A DNA stretch of 64,000 nt from Baekduia soli. Lineage in GTDB: Bacteria; Actinomycetota; Thermoleophilia; Solirubrobacterales; Solirubrobacteraceae. The notes beneath the pieces are model-generated. The model worked only from the letters and a program-made list of their open reading frames with translations, did not search any database and had not been told where the DNA came from. Location of the stretch: assembly GCF_007970665.1 (NCBI RefSeq), contig NZ_CP042430.1, forward strand, positions 4,278,001 to 4,342,000, in the 5' to 3' direction. The position numbers and the translations under genes are program-made. Of this stretch, positions 43,524-51,075 are shown in pieces; positions within the stretch are counted from its first letter, which is position 1; each line of letters opens with the position of its first letter.

Positions 43524-44707
43524 CAGCGGAAGGCCGGGATGCCGGTCAGCGCGCCGCCGACCACCAGCGCGTGGACGTCGGCCGTGCCCTCGTAGGTCAC
43601 CACGGACTCCAGGTTGTTCATGTGACGGATGACGGGGTACTCGAGCGTGACGCCGTTGGCGCCGAGGACCTGGCGCGCGGTGCGCGCGACCTCCAGCGCC
43701 GCGTTGACGTTGGCCAGCTTGCCCATCGAGACGTGCTCGTTGCGCAGGGTGCCCGCGTCCTTCATCCGGCCCAGGTGCATCGCCAGCAGGATCCCGCGGT
43801 TGACCTCGGTGGCCATGAACGCCAGCTTCTGCTGCTGGATCTGGGTCGCCGCGATCGGCCGGCCGAAGACGATGCGCTCCTTGCTGTACTCCAGCGCCGA
43901 CTCGAAGCAGGCCCGGGCGGCGCCCATCGCGCCGAAGACGATGCCGAAGCGTGCCTCGTTCAGGCACGACAGCGGACCGCGCAGCGACGTGGCCTCCGGG
44001 AGCATCGCCTCGGCGGGCAGGCGCACGTCGTCGAGCAGCAGCTCGGAGGTGATCGACGCCCGCAGCGAGAGCTTCTTGTGGATGTCCTGGGTCGTGAAGC
44101 CCTTGGTGCCGCGCGGCACCAGGAACCCGCGGATCCCCTCGTCGGTGGCCGCCCAGACCACCGCGACGTCGGCGCGCGAGCCGCTGGTGATCCACATCTT
44201 CTGGCCGTGCAGGATCCAGTCCGTGCCGTCGCGCCGCGCGCGGGTGCGCATCGCGCCGGGGTCCGAGCCCGCGTCGGGCTCGGTCAGCCCGAAGCAGCCC
44301 AGCGCCTCGCCCGCCGCCATCCGCGGCAGCCACTGCTGCTTCTGCTCCTCGCTGCCCCAGCGCCAGATGGCGTACATCGCCAGCGAGCCCTGCACGGAGA
44401 CCAGGCTGCGCAGCCCGCTGTCGCCGGCCTCCAGCTCCAGGCACGCGAGGCCATAGGCCGTCGCGCTGGCCCCCGCGCACCCGTAGCCGTCCAGGTGCAT
44501 GCCCAGCACGCCCAGCCGCCCCAGCTCACCGAGCAGCTCGGCGGGGACCGTCGCATCCTCGAACCACTCCCCCACGTTGGGGACCACGCGGTCGCGCACG
44601 AAGGCCCGGACCGCGTCGCGGATGTCGCGCTCCTCGTCGCTCAGCAGCGCATCGGTCGACAGGAAGTCGTGCGGGCGGATCTCTGGCGGGGCGCTCGTGG
44701 CGGACAT
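43523..44707 (-). CDS. gcdH: Glutaryl-CoA dehydrogenase (decarboxylating type)
   Basis: The 394-residue acyl-CoA dehydrogenase has 'ALGCFGLTEPDAGSDPGAMR', 'WILHGQKMWITSGSRADVAV' and the catalytic Glu in 'SVVTYEGTADVHALVVGGAL', the 'YEGTxDxHxLIxGxxITG' pattern of glutaryl-CoA dehydrogenases. These convert glutaryl-CoA to crotonyl-CoA and CO2 in lysine/tryptophan and glutarate breakdown. It is divergent from a class III CoA-transferase (44758) and followed by an FCD-type GntR regulator with TGATG overlap. This matches glutarate utilisation clusters in other bacteria. The gene starts at ATG 44707, 15 bases from the palindromic operator. Confidence 0.9.
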   Translation of the reverse strand: MSATSAPPEIRPHDFLSTDALLSDEERDIRDAVRAFVRDRVVPNVGEWFEDATVPAELLGELGRLGVLGMHLDGYGCAGASATAYGLACLELEAGDSGLRSLVSVQGSLAMYAIWRWGSEEQKQQWLPRMAAGEALGCFGLTEPDAGSDPGAMRTRARRDGTDWILHGQKMWITSGSRADVAVVWAATDEGIRGFLVPRGTKGFTTQDIHKKLSLRASITSELLLDDVRLPAEAMLPEATSLRGPLSCLNEARFGIVFGAMGAARACFESALEYSKERIVFGRPIAATQIQQQKLAFMATEVNRGILLAMHLGRMKDAGTLRNEHVSMGKLANVNAALEVARTARQVLGANGVTLEYPVIRHMNNLESVVTYEGTADVHALVVGGALTGIPAFR

Positions 44708-44721
44708 GCGGGCTCCTTGAC

Positions 44722-44743
44722 CCTAGAGTTTCGAAGATCTAGG
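44722..44743. promoter_or_regulatory. Palindromic operator between gcdH and the CoA-transferase gene
   Basis: CCTAGA (44722-44727), ten bases including TTCGAA (44730-44735), then TCTAGG (44738-44743): a perfect 6-bp inverted repeat with a palindromic centre. It lies between divergent starts 44707 and 44758, and contains TAGGAT (44740-44745), a possible -10 for the plus gene. The FCD-type GntR regulator at 42849 is the likely binder, by position. Confidence 0.65.
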
Positions 44744-44757
44744 ATTCATTGAACCAC

Positions 44758-45900
44758 ATGCCCTCGGCACTCGACAACGTCCGGGTGGTCGACTTCTCGC
44801 GGGTGCTCGCCGGGCCGTTCGCCACCATGCTGCTCGCCGACCTCGGCGCCTCCGTCGTCAAGATCGAGCGCGGCGGCCCGGGCGCGGCGGGCGACGACAC
44901 CCGCACCTGGGGCCCGCCCTACGACGACGCGGGCGAGGCGACCTACTACCTGTCGGTCAACCGCAACAAGGACAGCGTCGTCCTGGACTTCGCCGACCGC
45001 GCCGACCTCGAGCGAGCACGGGCGCTGGCGGCGGGCGCCGACGTCGTCGTCGAGAACTTCCGCCCCGGCGTCATGGACCGCCTCGGCCTCGGCTACGAGG
45101 CGCTGTCGGCCGCCGACCCGTCGCTCGTCTACTGCTCCATCACCGGGTTCGGCCGCCGCGCGGGCGCCGACCTGCCCGGCTATGACCTGCTCATCCAGGC
45201 GCTCGGCGGGCTCATGTCGATCACGGGCCCGGCCGGCGGCGAGCCGCAGAAGGTCGGGGTTGCGCTCGTCGACGTGCTCGCCGGGCTGTTCGCGACCGTC
45301 GGCATCCTCGCCGCCCTGCGCCACCGCACCGCGACGGGCGAGGGCCAGCGCGTCGAGGTCGACCTGCTCTCCTCGCTGCTGGCCGCGCTGGTCAACCAGG
45401 GCTCGGCGTTCACCGCGGGCGGCGTCGTGCCGACCCGCATGGGCAACCAGCACCCCAGCGTCGCGCCCTACGAGCCGCTGCCCTGCGCCGAGGGCGAGCT
45501 CGTCCTGGCCGTGGGCAACGACCGGCAGTTCGCGGCGCTGTGCGAGGTCCTCGGCGTCCCGGCGCTGGCCGCGGACCCGCGCTACGCCACCAACACCGCG
45601 CGCGTCGAACACCGCGAGACGCTGCGCGCCACCCTCGTCGAGCGCCTGGCCGCGCGCCCTGCCCCAGACTGGGCGCAGGCCCTGACGGCGGTGCGCGTGC
45701 CCGCCGGCGTGGTCAATGACGTCGGCGCGGCGTTCGCGCTGGCCGCGCGGCTCGGGCTGGAGCCCATCGTGCCGCTTCCCCGCCCCGACGGCAGCACCGT
45801 CGGCCTGACGCGCAACCCCATCGGCCTCTCGGCCACCCCGCCGACCTACCGCTCGGCCCCGCCGCCCTACGCGGCGCATCCTGAGCCCTCCCGCGCCTAG
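44758..45900 (+). CDS. Class III (CaiB/BaiF) CoA-transferase, probably glutarate-specific
   Basis: The 380-residue protein has the family start 'LDNVRVVDFSRVLAGPFATM' and 'LLADLGASVVKIE', the 'YLSVNRNKDSVVLDF' segment, the catalytic Asp region 'GADLPGYDLLIQALGGLMSI' (D in GYD) and 'GEGQRVEVDLLSSLLAAL'. These enzymes move CoA from one acid to another without a covalent acyl-Ser. Beside glutaryl-CoA dehydrogenase it likely uses succinyl-CoA to activate glutarate. ATG at 44758 fits the conserved N-terminus; a TTG nine bases earlier is also possible. Divergent from gcdH with a shared operator. Confidence 0.88.
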   Translation: MPSALDNVRVVDFSRVLAGPFATMLLADLGASVVKIERGGPGAAGDDTRTWGPPYDDAGEATYYLSVNRNKDSVVLDFADRADLERARALAAGADVVVENFRPGVMDRLGLGYEALSAADPSLVYCSITGFGRRAGADLPGYDLLIQALGGLMSITGPAGGEPQKVGVALVDVLAGLFATVGILAALRHRTATGEGQRVEVDLLSSLLAALVNQGSAFTAGGVVPTRMGNQHPSVAPYEPLPCAEGELVLAVGNDRQFAALCEVLGVPALAADPRYATNTARVEHRETLRATLVERLAARPAPDWAQALTAVRVPAGVVNDVGAAFALAARLGLEPIVPLPRPDGSTVGLTRNPIGLSATPPTYRSAPPPYAAHPEPSRA

Positions 45901-45922
45901 CCCCCACCCCGACAGGAGCCCC

Positions 45923-47383
45923 ATGCTCGACACCGCCCCATCGCCCTCGCTGGACGACGGGACCACCCTGTTCATCGGCGGCGCCTGGCGATCGGCCGCC
46001 GCGACCTACGAGCGGTTCGACCCGGCCGACCTGGACCGCGGCACGGGCACCTTCGCCGCGGCGGGCGCCGGCGACGTCCGGGCCGCCTACGACGCCGCGG
46101 AGACCGCCGGCCCGGGCTGGGCCGCCACGCCGGCGCCCGTGCGCGGGGAGGTCCTGCGCCGCGCCGCCGACCTGCTCGAGGCCCGCGTCGACGAGGCCTG
46201 GCGGCGCCTGACCGCCGACATGGGCAAGACGGCGCGCGATGCCCGGGGCGAGGTCCTGCGCAGCGTGGCGATCCTGCGCTACTTCGCCGGCGAGCTGTCA
46301 CAACCCTCCGGCGAGACCTATCCGAGCGCCGACCCCGCGACGCTGCTGATGACCGTCGAGGAGCCGCTGGGGATCGTCTGCGCGATCACCCCGTGGAACT
46401 TCCCCTCCGCGATCCCGACGTGGAAGCTGGCGCCCGCCCTCGGCTTCGGCAACACCGTGGTCTTCAAGCCCGCCGAGGCCGCGTCGGGCAGCGCCGTCCT
46501 GCTGACCGCCGTCCTGCAGGAGGCCGGGCTGCCCGACGGCGTGCTCAACCTCGTCACCGGCCACGGCCGCGACCTTTCGGGCGCGCTGACCGGCGACCCG
46601 CGGCTGGCCGCCCTGACGTTCACGGGCTCGGGCCCGGTGGGCGCCGGCCTGCGCGCGGCCGTGGCCGACCGCAACGTCAAGGTCCAGCTCGAGCTCGGCG
46701 GCAAGAACCCCGCGATCGTGCTGGCCGACGCCGACCTGCCCGACGCCGCGGCCCAGGTCATGCGCGGCGCGATGATCGCCACGGGTCAGCGCTGCACGGC
46801 CACGAGCCGCGTCTACGTCGAGCGCACCGCCGCCGCCGAGTTCCGCGAGCTGCTGGCCGGGCAGGTGCGGGCGCTCGTCGTCGGCGACCCCTACGACGAG
46901 GCCACCGACGTCGGACCGCTGGCCTCGGCCCAGCAGCTGGCCACCGTGCGCTCCTACCTGGACCTGGCCCGCGACGAGCACGCCGAGGTGCTCGCCACCG
47001 GCACGGCGGCGCAAGCCGCGTGCTTCGTCGCGCCCACCGTGCTGACCGGCGTGGACCCCGACAGCCGCCTCATGCGCGAGGAGATCTTCGGACCGGTCCT
47101 CGTCCTGCAGGAGGTCGAGGACTTCGATGCGGCGCTGGCCGCCGCCAACGACACCGAGTTCGGGCTGTCCTCGGCGGTCTTCACCCGCGACCTCGGGCGC
47201 GCCATGGCCTTCGTGCGCGGCACGCGCTCGGGCATCGTGCACGTCAACCGCGAGACGACCGGCGGCGAGCCCCACGTGCCCTTCGGCGGCGTCAAGGGCT
47301 CGAGCAGCATGAGCCGCGAGCAGGGCAAGGCCGCCCGTCACTTCTTCACGACGAGCAAGACGGTGTACCTGCGGGCGACCTGA
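45923..47383 (+). CDS. NAD(P)-dependent aldehyde dehydrogenase (semialdehyde dehydrogenase type)
   Basis: The 486-residue enzyme carries the ALDH landmarks: 'VCAITPWNFPSAIPTWKLAP', 'VVFKPAEAASGSAVLLT', 'LTFTGSGPVGAGLR', general-base Glu in 'VQLELGGKNPAIVLADADLP' and catalytic Cys 291 in 'TGQRCTATSRVYV', plus 'EEIFGPVLVLQEVED'. The type matches succinate/glutarate semialdehyde dehydrogenases. The gene follows the CoA-transferase by 22 bases, so glutarate semialdehyde to glutarate is the natural reaction. That would complete the path: 5-oxopentanoate, glutarate, glutaryl-CoA, crotonyl-CoA. Other aldehydes remain possible. GACAGGAGC precedes the ATG. Confidence 0.88.
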   Translation: MLDTAPSPSLDDGTTLFIGGAWRSAAATYERFDPADLDRGTGTFAAAGAGDVRAAYDAAETAGPGWAATPAPVRGEVLRRAADLLEARVDEAWRRLTADMGKTARDARGEVLRSVAILRYFAGELSQPSGETYPSADPATLLMTVEEPLGIVCAITPWNFPSAIPTWKLAPALGFGNTVVFKPAEAASGSAVLLTAVLQEAGLPDGVLNLVTGHGRDLSGALTGDPRLAALTFTGSGPVGAGLRAAVADRNVKVQLELGGKNPAIVLADADLPDAAAQVMRGAMIATGQRCTATSRVYVERTAAAEFRELLAGQVRALVVGDPYDEATDVGPLASAQQLATVRSYLDLARDEHAEVLATGTAAQAACFVAPTVLTGVDPDSRLMREEIFGPVLVLQEVEDFDAALAAANDTEFGLSSAVFTRDLGRAMAFVRGTRSGIVHVNRETTGGEPHVPFGGVKGSSSMSREQGKAARHFFTTSKTVYLRAT

Positions 47384-47457
47384 GCGCCCGGGCCCACGGT
47401 CGGAGACCGTGGACGACTACCGATGACGCCCGGCGACCCTCGGCCTAGCGTCGGGCT

Positions 47458-48186
47458 ATGCACCGCACCCGTCTCGCCGTCGGCCTCGGCGCCGCTGCCG
47501 CGCTGGTCCTGCGCCCGCGGCTGCGCACCTGGGGCGCCACCGTCGACGACCGCACGCGGATCCTGCCCGGCGACGGGCTGATCGACGGCGAGCGCGGCAT
47601 CGCCACGATGGCGACGACGATCGACGCACCGCCCGAGGCGATCTGGCCCTGGCTGGCGCAGATGGGGCACGACCGCGCCGGGTGGTACTCCTGGGACCGG
47701 CTGGACAACGGCGGCCGGCCCAGCGCCGACCACCTCGAGCCGGCCTGGGGCCACGTCGCCGCCGGCGACCGCCTCATCGCGGTCCCGGGCACCATGTGGT
47801 TCGAGGTCGCGCACGCCGAGCCCGGCCGCTCGCTGGTCCTGTGCGCGCGCCTGGACCTCAGGGGCCGCTCGCTACGGCCGTCGGCGCCGCGGCCGCGGCG
47901 CTTCATCGACTCGCGCTGGGAGTTCTTCCTGGAGCCCCTGCCCGGCGGCCGCACACGCGTGCTCGTCCGCAGCGGAGCGGTCGGTGCGCCGCGCGCCGTG
48001 ACCGAGGTCCTCGACCTGCTCTTCTGGCATCCCGCCCACGTGATCATGCAGGTGCGCCAGCTGCAGAACCTGCGCCGGCGCGCCCAGGGCACCCAGGCCC
48101 CGGCGGTCGGCGGGGCGCCACGGCCGGCGCGGGCGCCGCGGGCTGATGGCCGCCGTTCGGCGGACTACGGATCGTCACGGCGGTGA
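47458..48186 (+). CDS. SRPBCC-fold protein with N-terminal membrane anchor
   Basis: The 242-residue protein has a short hydrophobic N-terminus ('RTRLAVGLGAAAALVLRPRL') and an SRPBCC-like domain (~35-200): 'ATTIDAPPEAIWPWLAQMGH' and 'DRAGWYSWDRLDNGG', then 'RFIDSRWEFFLEPLPGGRTR'. The 'W-W-Q-MG-DRAGWYSYDxLEN' pattern is that of a common actinobacterial family of unknown function. TAGCGT at 47446-47451 lies six bases before ATG, implying leaderless expression. It overlaps no neighbour; the Usp gene begins 69 bases further on. Confidence 0.8.
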   Translation: MHRTRLAVGLGAAAALVLRPRLRTWGATVDDRTRILPGDGLIDGERGIATMATTIDAPPEAIWPWLAQMGHDRAGWYSWDRLDNGGRPSADHLEPAWGHVAAGDRLIAVPGTMWFEVAHAEPGRSLVLCARLDLRGRSLRPSAPRPRRFIDSRWEFFLEPLPGGRTRVLVRSGAVGAPRAVTEVLDLLFWHPAHVIMQVRQLQNLRRRAQGTQAPAVGGAPRPARAPRADGRRSADYGSSRR

Positions 48187-48254
48187 TCGGCGGATGCCCG
48201 CCACCGGGCCCGGGCCGTACGTTCGGGATCCACCGCCCCAAGGAGATCACCGAG

Positions 48255-49157
48255 ATGTACGAGCACGTCATCGCAGGGTTCGACGGCCACGACGGCGGGC
48301 GTGACGCCATCGTCCTGGCGGCCGCGCTGAAGCCCGGCCGGATCACGATCGTCTCGGCCTACGGCCCCGCGACGTCGATGAGCCCGCTGGCCACGAACGC
48401 ATTCTGGGAGGCCCTGCACGACGAGGCCACCAAGAACCTCGAGGCCGCCCGCGCCGCGATCGGCGTGGACGCCGAGCTGCTCGCGGTCTCCGACACGTCC
48501 CCCGCCCGGGCGCTGCACGAGAGCGCCGAGAGCGCGGGCGCCGACCTCATCGTGCTCGGCAGCGCCCACCACGGGCGCCTCGGGCGCATGGTGCTCGGCG
48601 ACGTCGGGCGCTCCGTCGTCCACGGCGCCCCGTGCCCCGTCGCGATCGCGCCGCGGCGCTTCCGCGACACCTCCTGGACCCCCGGGCGCATCGCCGTCGG
48701 CTACGACGGCGGCCCGGAGGCCGGCCAGGCGCTGGAGGCCGCCACCGGCCTGGCGCGCAGCCTGGGTGCCGAGCTGCTCATCGTCACCGCCTGGACCCCG
48801 ACGACCATGGCCGCGACCTACGCCGCGCTGCCCGGGGTCACCGAGATCGCCGCCGAGGACGAGGCCAACGCCCAGAAGATCCTCGACGAGGCCGTGGCCG
48901 GCGCCGGCGTCCCCGCCGAGGGCCGCCTGGTGGCCGGGGCGCCCGGACCCGCGCTGGCGAAGGCCGCCGATGAGGTCGACCTCGTCGTCGTCGGCTCCCG
49001 CGGCTGGGGCAGCGCCCGGCGCGTGCTCAGCGGCAGCACCTCGGACTACCTCGTCCACCACGCCACCACCCCGGTGGTCGTGATCCCGCGCCCGGCCGCC
49101 GCCGAGGAGGCGACGACCGCGCCCACCGGCCCCAGGGCCGGTGCCGTGACGCCGTGA
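48255..49157 (+). CDS. Tandem universal stress protein (two UspA domains)
   Basis: The 300-residue protein contains two UspA domains (~1-140 and ~150-290). Each ends with the nucleotide-binding pattern G-x2-G-x9-G-S: 'GSAHHGRLGRMVLGDVGRSV' in the first and 'GSRGWGSARRVLSGSTSDYL' in the second. The start 'MYEHVIAGFDGHDGGRDAIV' has the conserved Asp of ATP-binding Usps, suggesting ATP binding. Such proteins act in hypoxia, starvation and oxidative stress in actinobacteria. A good ribosome site (AAGGAGATC) precedes the ATG. A second tandem Usp lies at 56348, with storage-lipid genes between. Confidence 0.9.
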   Translation: MYEHVIAGFDGHDGGRDAIVLAAALKPGRITIVSAYGPATSMSPLATNAFWEALHDEATKNLEAARAAIGVDAELLAVSDTSPARALHESAESAGADLIVLGSAHHGRLGRMVLGDVGRSVVHGAPCPVAIAPRRFRDTSWTPGRIAVGYDGGPEAGQALEAATGLARSLGAELLIVTAWTPTTMAATYAALPGVTEIAAEDEANAQKILDEAVAGAGVPAEGRLVAGAPGPALAKAADEVDLVVVGSRGWGSARRVLSGSTSDYLVHHATTPVVVIPRPAAAEEATTAPTGPRAGAVTP

Positions 49158-49222
49158 TCCGGCCGGCGCGCCGCGGCCGGTCCGGGAACGCTCGTCCCCG
49201 GACCGCGGCTGCGGCCGGCGCG

Positions 49223-49564
49223 CTAGGCGGTCAGCTGCGCGCGCCGGCGGCGGATCTCGCCACCGAGCGCCGTCAGGGCCTCGGGCGTCTGCTGCGCGCG
49301 GACGGCGCGGCGCCCGAGCTCGACGCGGACCTCCTCGCCGGCGCGGTCCAGCGAGGCCTCGAACCCGTCGACCTGCTCACCGGCCAGGGACCTCGCGTCG
49401 GCCGCGATGCTCCGCAGGCGTGCGACCGCACGGTCCAGGCCGGCGCGCACCTCGCCGGTCGCACCCTCGCGGGCGCGGTCGAGGTCGGCGAGCGCGTCGT
49501 GCAGATCATCGGTCCATGTCCGCTCCGGCGCCTTCTTGGTGGTCTTGATGGCCGTGGTCGCCAT
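49223..49564 (-). CDS. Phasin-like amphipathic helical protein
   Basis: A 113-residue, wholly helical protein: 'KKAPERTWTDDLHDALADLD' then heptad-like 'VRAGLDRAVARLRSIAADAR' and 'EASLDRAGEEVRVELGRRAV'. It has a basic N-terminus (KTTKKAP) and many Ala/Arg/Glu. Phasins and TAG-droplet proteins of actinobacteria have this size and amphipathic helix character, and the divergent neighbour (49678) is a wax-ester synthase. So a droplet- or granule-surface role is plausible but inferred from context. GAGAGGAGCAGGAC precedes the ATG. Confidence 0.6.
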   Translation of the reverse strand: MATTAIKTTKKAPERTWTDDLHDALADLDRAREGATGEVRAGLDRAVARLRSIAADARSLAGEQVDGFEASLDRAGEEVRVELGRRAVRAQQTPEALTALGGEIRRRRAQLTA

Positions 49565-49677
49565 GTCCTGCTCCTCTCGTGGATGGTCGGGGGAGCCTCG
49601 AGTCTCGTGGCCCCCGTCCCCGCTGCCATCCGCATCCGCGCGCTGTCGCACCCCGTACTTCCCACGGAGAGCACCCC

Positions 49678-51075
49678 ATGAGCTCGAGCCGCACCATGCC
49701 CGCCGCCGACACGGCCTGGCTGCGCATGGACCGTCCGACCAACCACATGGTCATCACGTCGGTCATGACCTTCGACGAGCCGGTGGACCTCGACCGCTTC
49801 CGCGCCCTGATGCAGGAGCGCATCGTCGACCCGTTCCCGCCGTTCCGGAGGATCGTGACCGCCCCGGGGCCGCTGTCGGCGCCGCGCTGGGCCGACGACC
49901 CGGACTTCGACATCGACCTGCACCTGCACCGCATCGCACTGCCCGCGCCGGGCGACCGGGGCGCGCTGGAGGCGCTGGTCGGCGACCTGATGGCGCGCGG
50001 GATGGAGCGCGAGCGCCCGCTGTGGGACGTGCACCTCGTCGAGGGCCTCGGCGACGGCTGCGCGCTGGTCGTGCGCATGCACCACTGCATCGCCGACGGC
50101 ATCGCCCTGGCCCAGGTCCTGCTGACGATGACCGACGCCGCCGAGCCCGACCCGTCGGCCGTCGAGCGGCCCGCGCGGCCGGGCCGCCGGCTGCCGCTGG
50201 GCCCGCTCGCCGGCCCGGTGGGCGCGCTGGCGGGCCTCGGGCGCGACGCGGCCTCGGCCCTCCTGCACGAGTCGATGCGGACCGTCGTGCACCCGGCGCG
50301 CCTGCTCGAGCTCGGGCGCGAGGCCCGCGACGACGCGACCGCGCTGCTGACGCTGCTCACCGTCCCCTCGGAGCACGAGACGCTGCTCAAGGGCGAGCAC
50401 GGCGTGGCCCAGCGCGTGGCCTGGACGCCGCCGCTGCCGCTCGCCGACGTCAAGGCGATCGCGCACGCCACGCAGACGACGGTCAACGACGTGCTGCTGG
50501 CGGCGCTGAGCGGCGGCCTGGCGCGTTACCTGGCCGACCGCGGCGAGACCGAGGACGAGCTGTGCGTCATGGTGCCGTTCAACCTGCGCCCGCCGGGCCG
50601 CCCGCTGCCCGCCAACCTCGGCAACCGCTTCGGCCTCATCCTGCTCGCGCTGCCGCTCGGCGACCGCCCGCCGGGCGCGCGCCTGGCCGAGGTGCACGCC
50701 CGCATGCGGGCGATCAAGGACTCCCGGCAGCCCGCCATGTCCTACGCCATCCTCGGCGTCATGGGCCGCACGCCGGCGCGGGTGCAGGCCTGGGTCATGG
50801 ACCTGTTCTCGGCCAAGAGCACGGCGGTGGTGACCAACGTCCCGGGGCCGCGCGAGCCCGTGCGGCTGGCCGGCGTGCCGGTGCGCGAGGTGCTCGTGTG
50901 GGCGCCGTGCGCGGGCAGCATCGGGATGAGCGTGTCCATCTTCAGCTACTGCGACCACGTCACCGTGGGCGTGATGACGCACGCGAGCCTCGTGCCCGAC
51001 CCCGAGCTGCTGGCCGACGCGGTCACGGCCGAGCTCGGGGCCCTGGGGCGGGCGACCGCTCAGCCCTCGTCGTAG
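49678..51075 (+). CDS. Wax ester synthase / diacylglycerol acyltransferase (WS/DGAT)
   Basis: The 465-residue enzyme belongs to the bifunctional WS/DGAT family. It has the catalytic 'MHHCIADGIALAQVLL' (HHxxxDG, His 135/136 and Asp 140), the N-terminal 'TAWLRMDRPTNHMVITSVMTF', and C-terminal family motifs 'AVVTNVPGPREPVRLAGVPV' (V-x-N-V-x-G-P) and 'SIFSYCDHVTVGVMTHASLV'. It joins acyl-CoA to a fatty alcohol or diacylglycerol, storing wax or triacylglycerol. It overlaps by 16 bases at its end with the convergent acyl-CoA synthetase. Together with phasin-like and Usp genes this is a storage-lipid region. Confidence 0.92.
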   Translation: MSSSRTMPAADTAWLRMDRPTNHMVITSVMTFDEPVDLDRFRALMQERIVDPFPPFRRIVTAPGPLSAPRWADDPDFDIDLHLHRIALPAPGDRGALEALVGDLMARGMERERPLWDVHLVEGLGDGCALVVRMHHCIADGIALAQVLLTMTDAAEPDPSAVERPARPGRRLPLGPLAGPVGALAGLGRDAASALLHESMRTVVHPARLLELGREARDDATALLTLLTVPSEHETLLKGEHGVAQRVAWTPPLPLADVKAIAHATQTTVNDVLLAALSGGLARYLADRGETEDELCVMVPFNLRPPGRPLPANLGNRFGLILLALPLGDRPPGARLAEVHARMRAIKDSRQPAMSYAILGVMGRTPARVQAWVMDLFSAKSTAVVTNVPGPREPVRLAGVPVREVLVWAPCAGSIGMSVSIFSYCDHVTVGVMTHASLVPDPELLADAVTAELGALGRATAQPSS

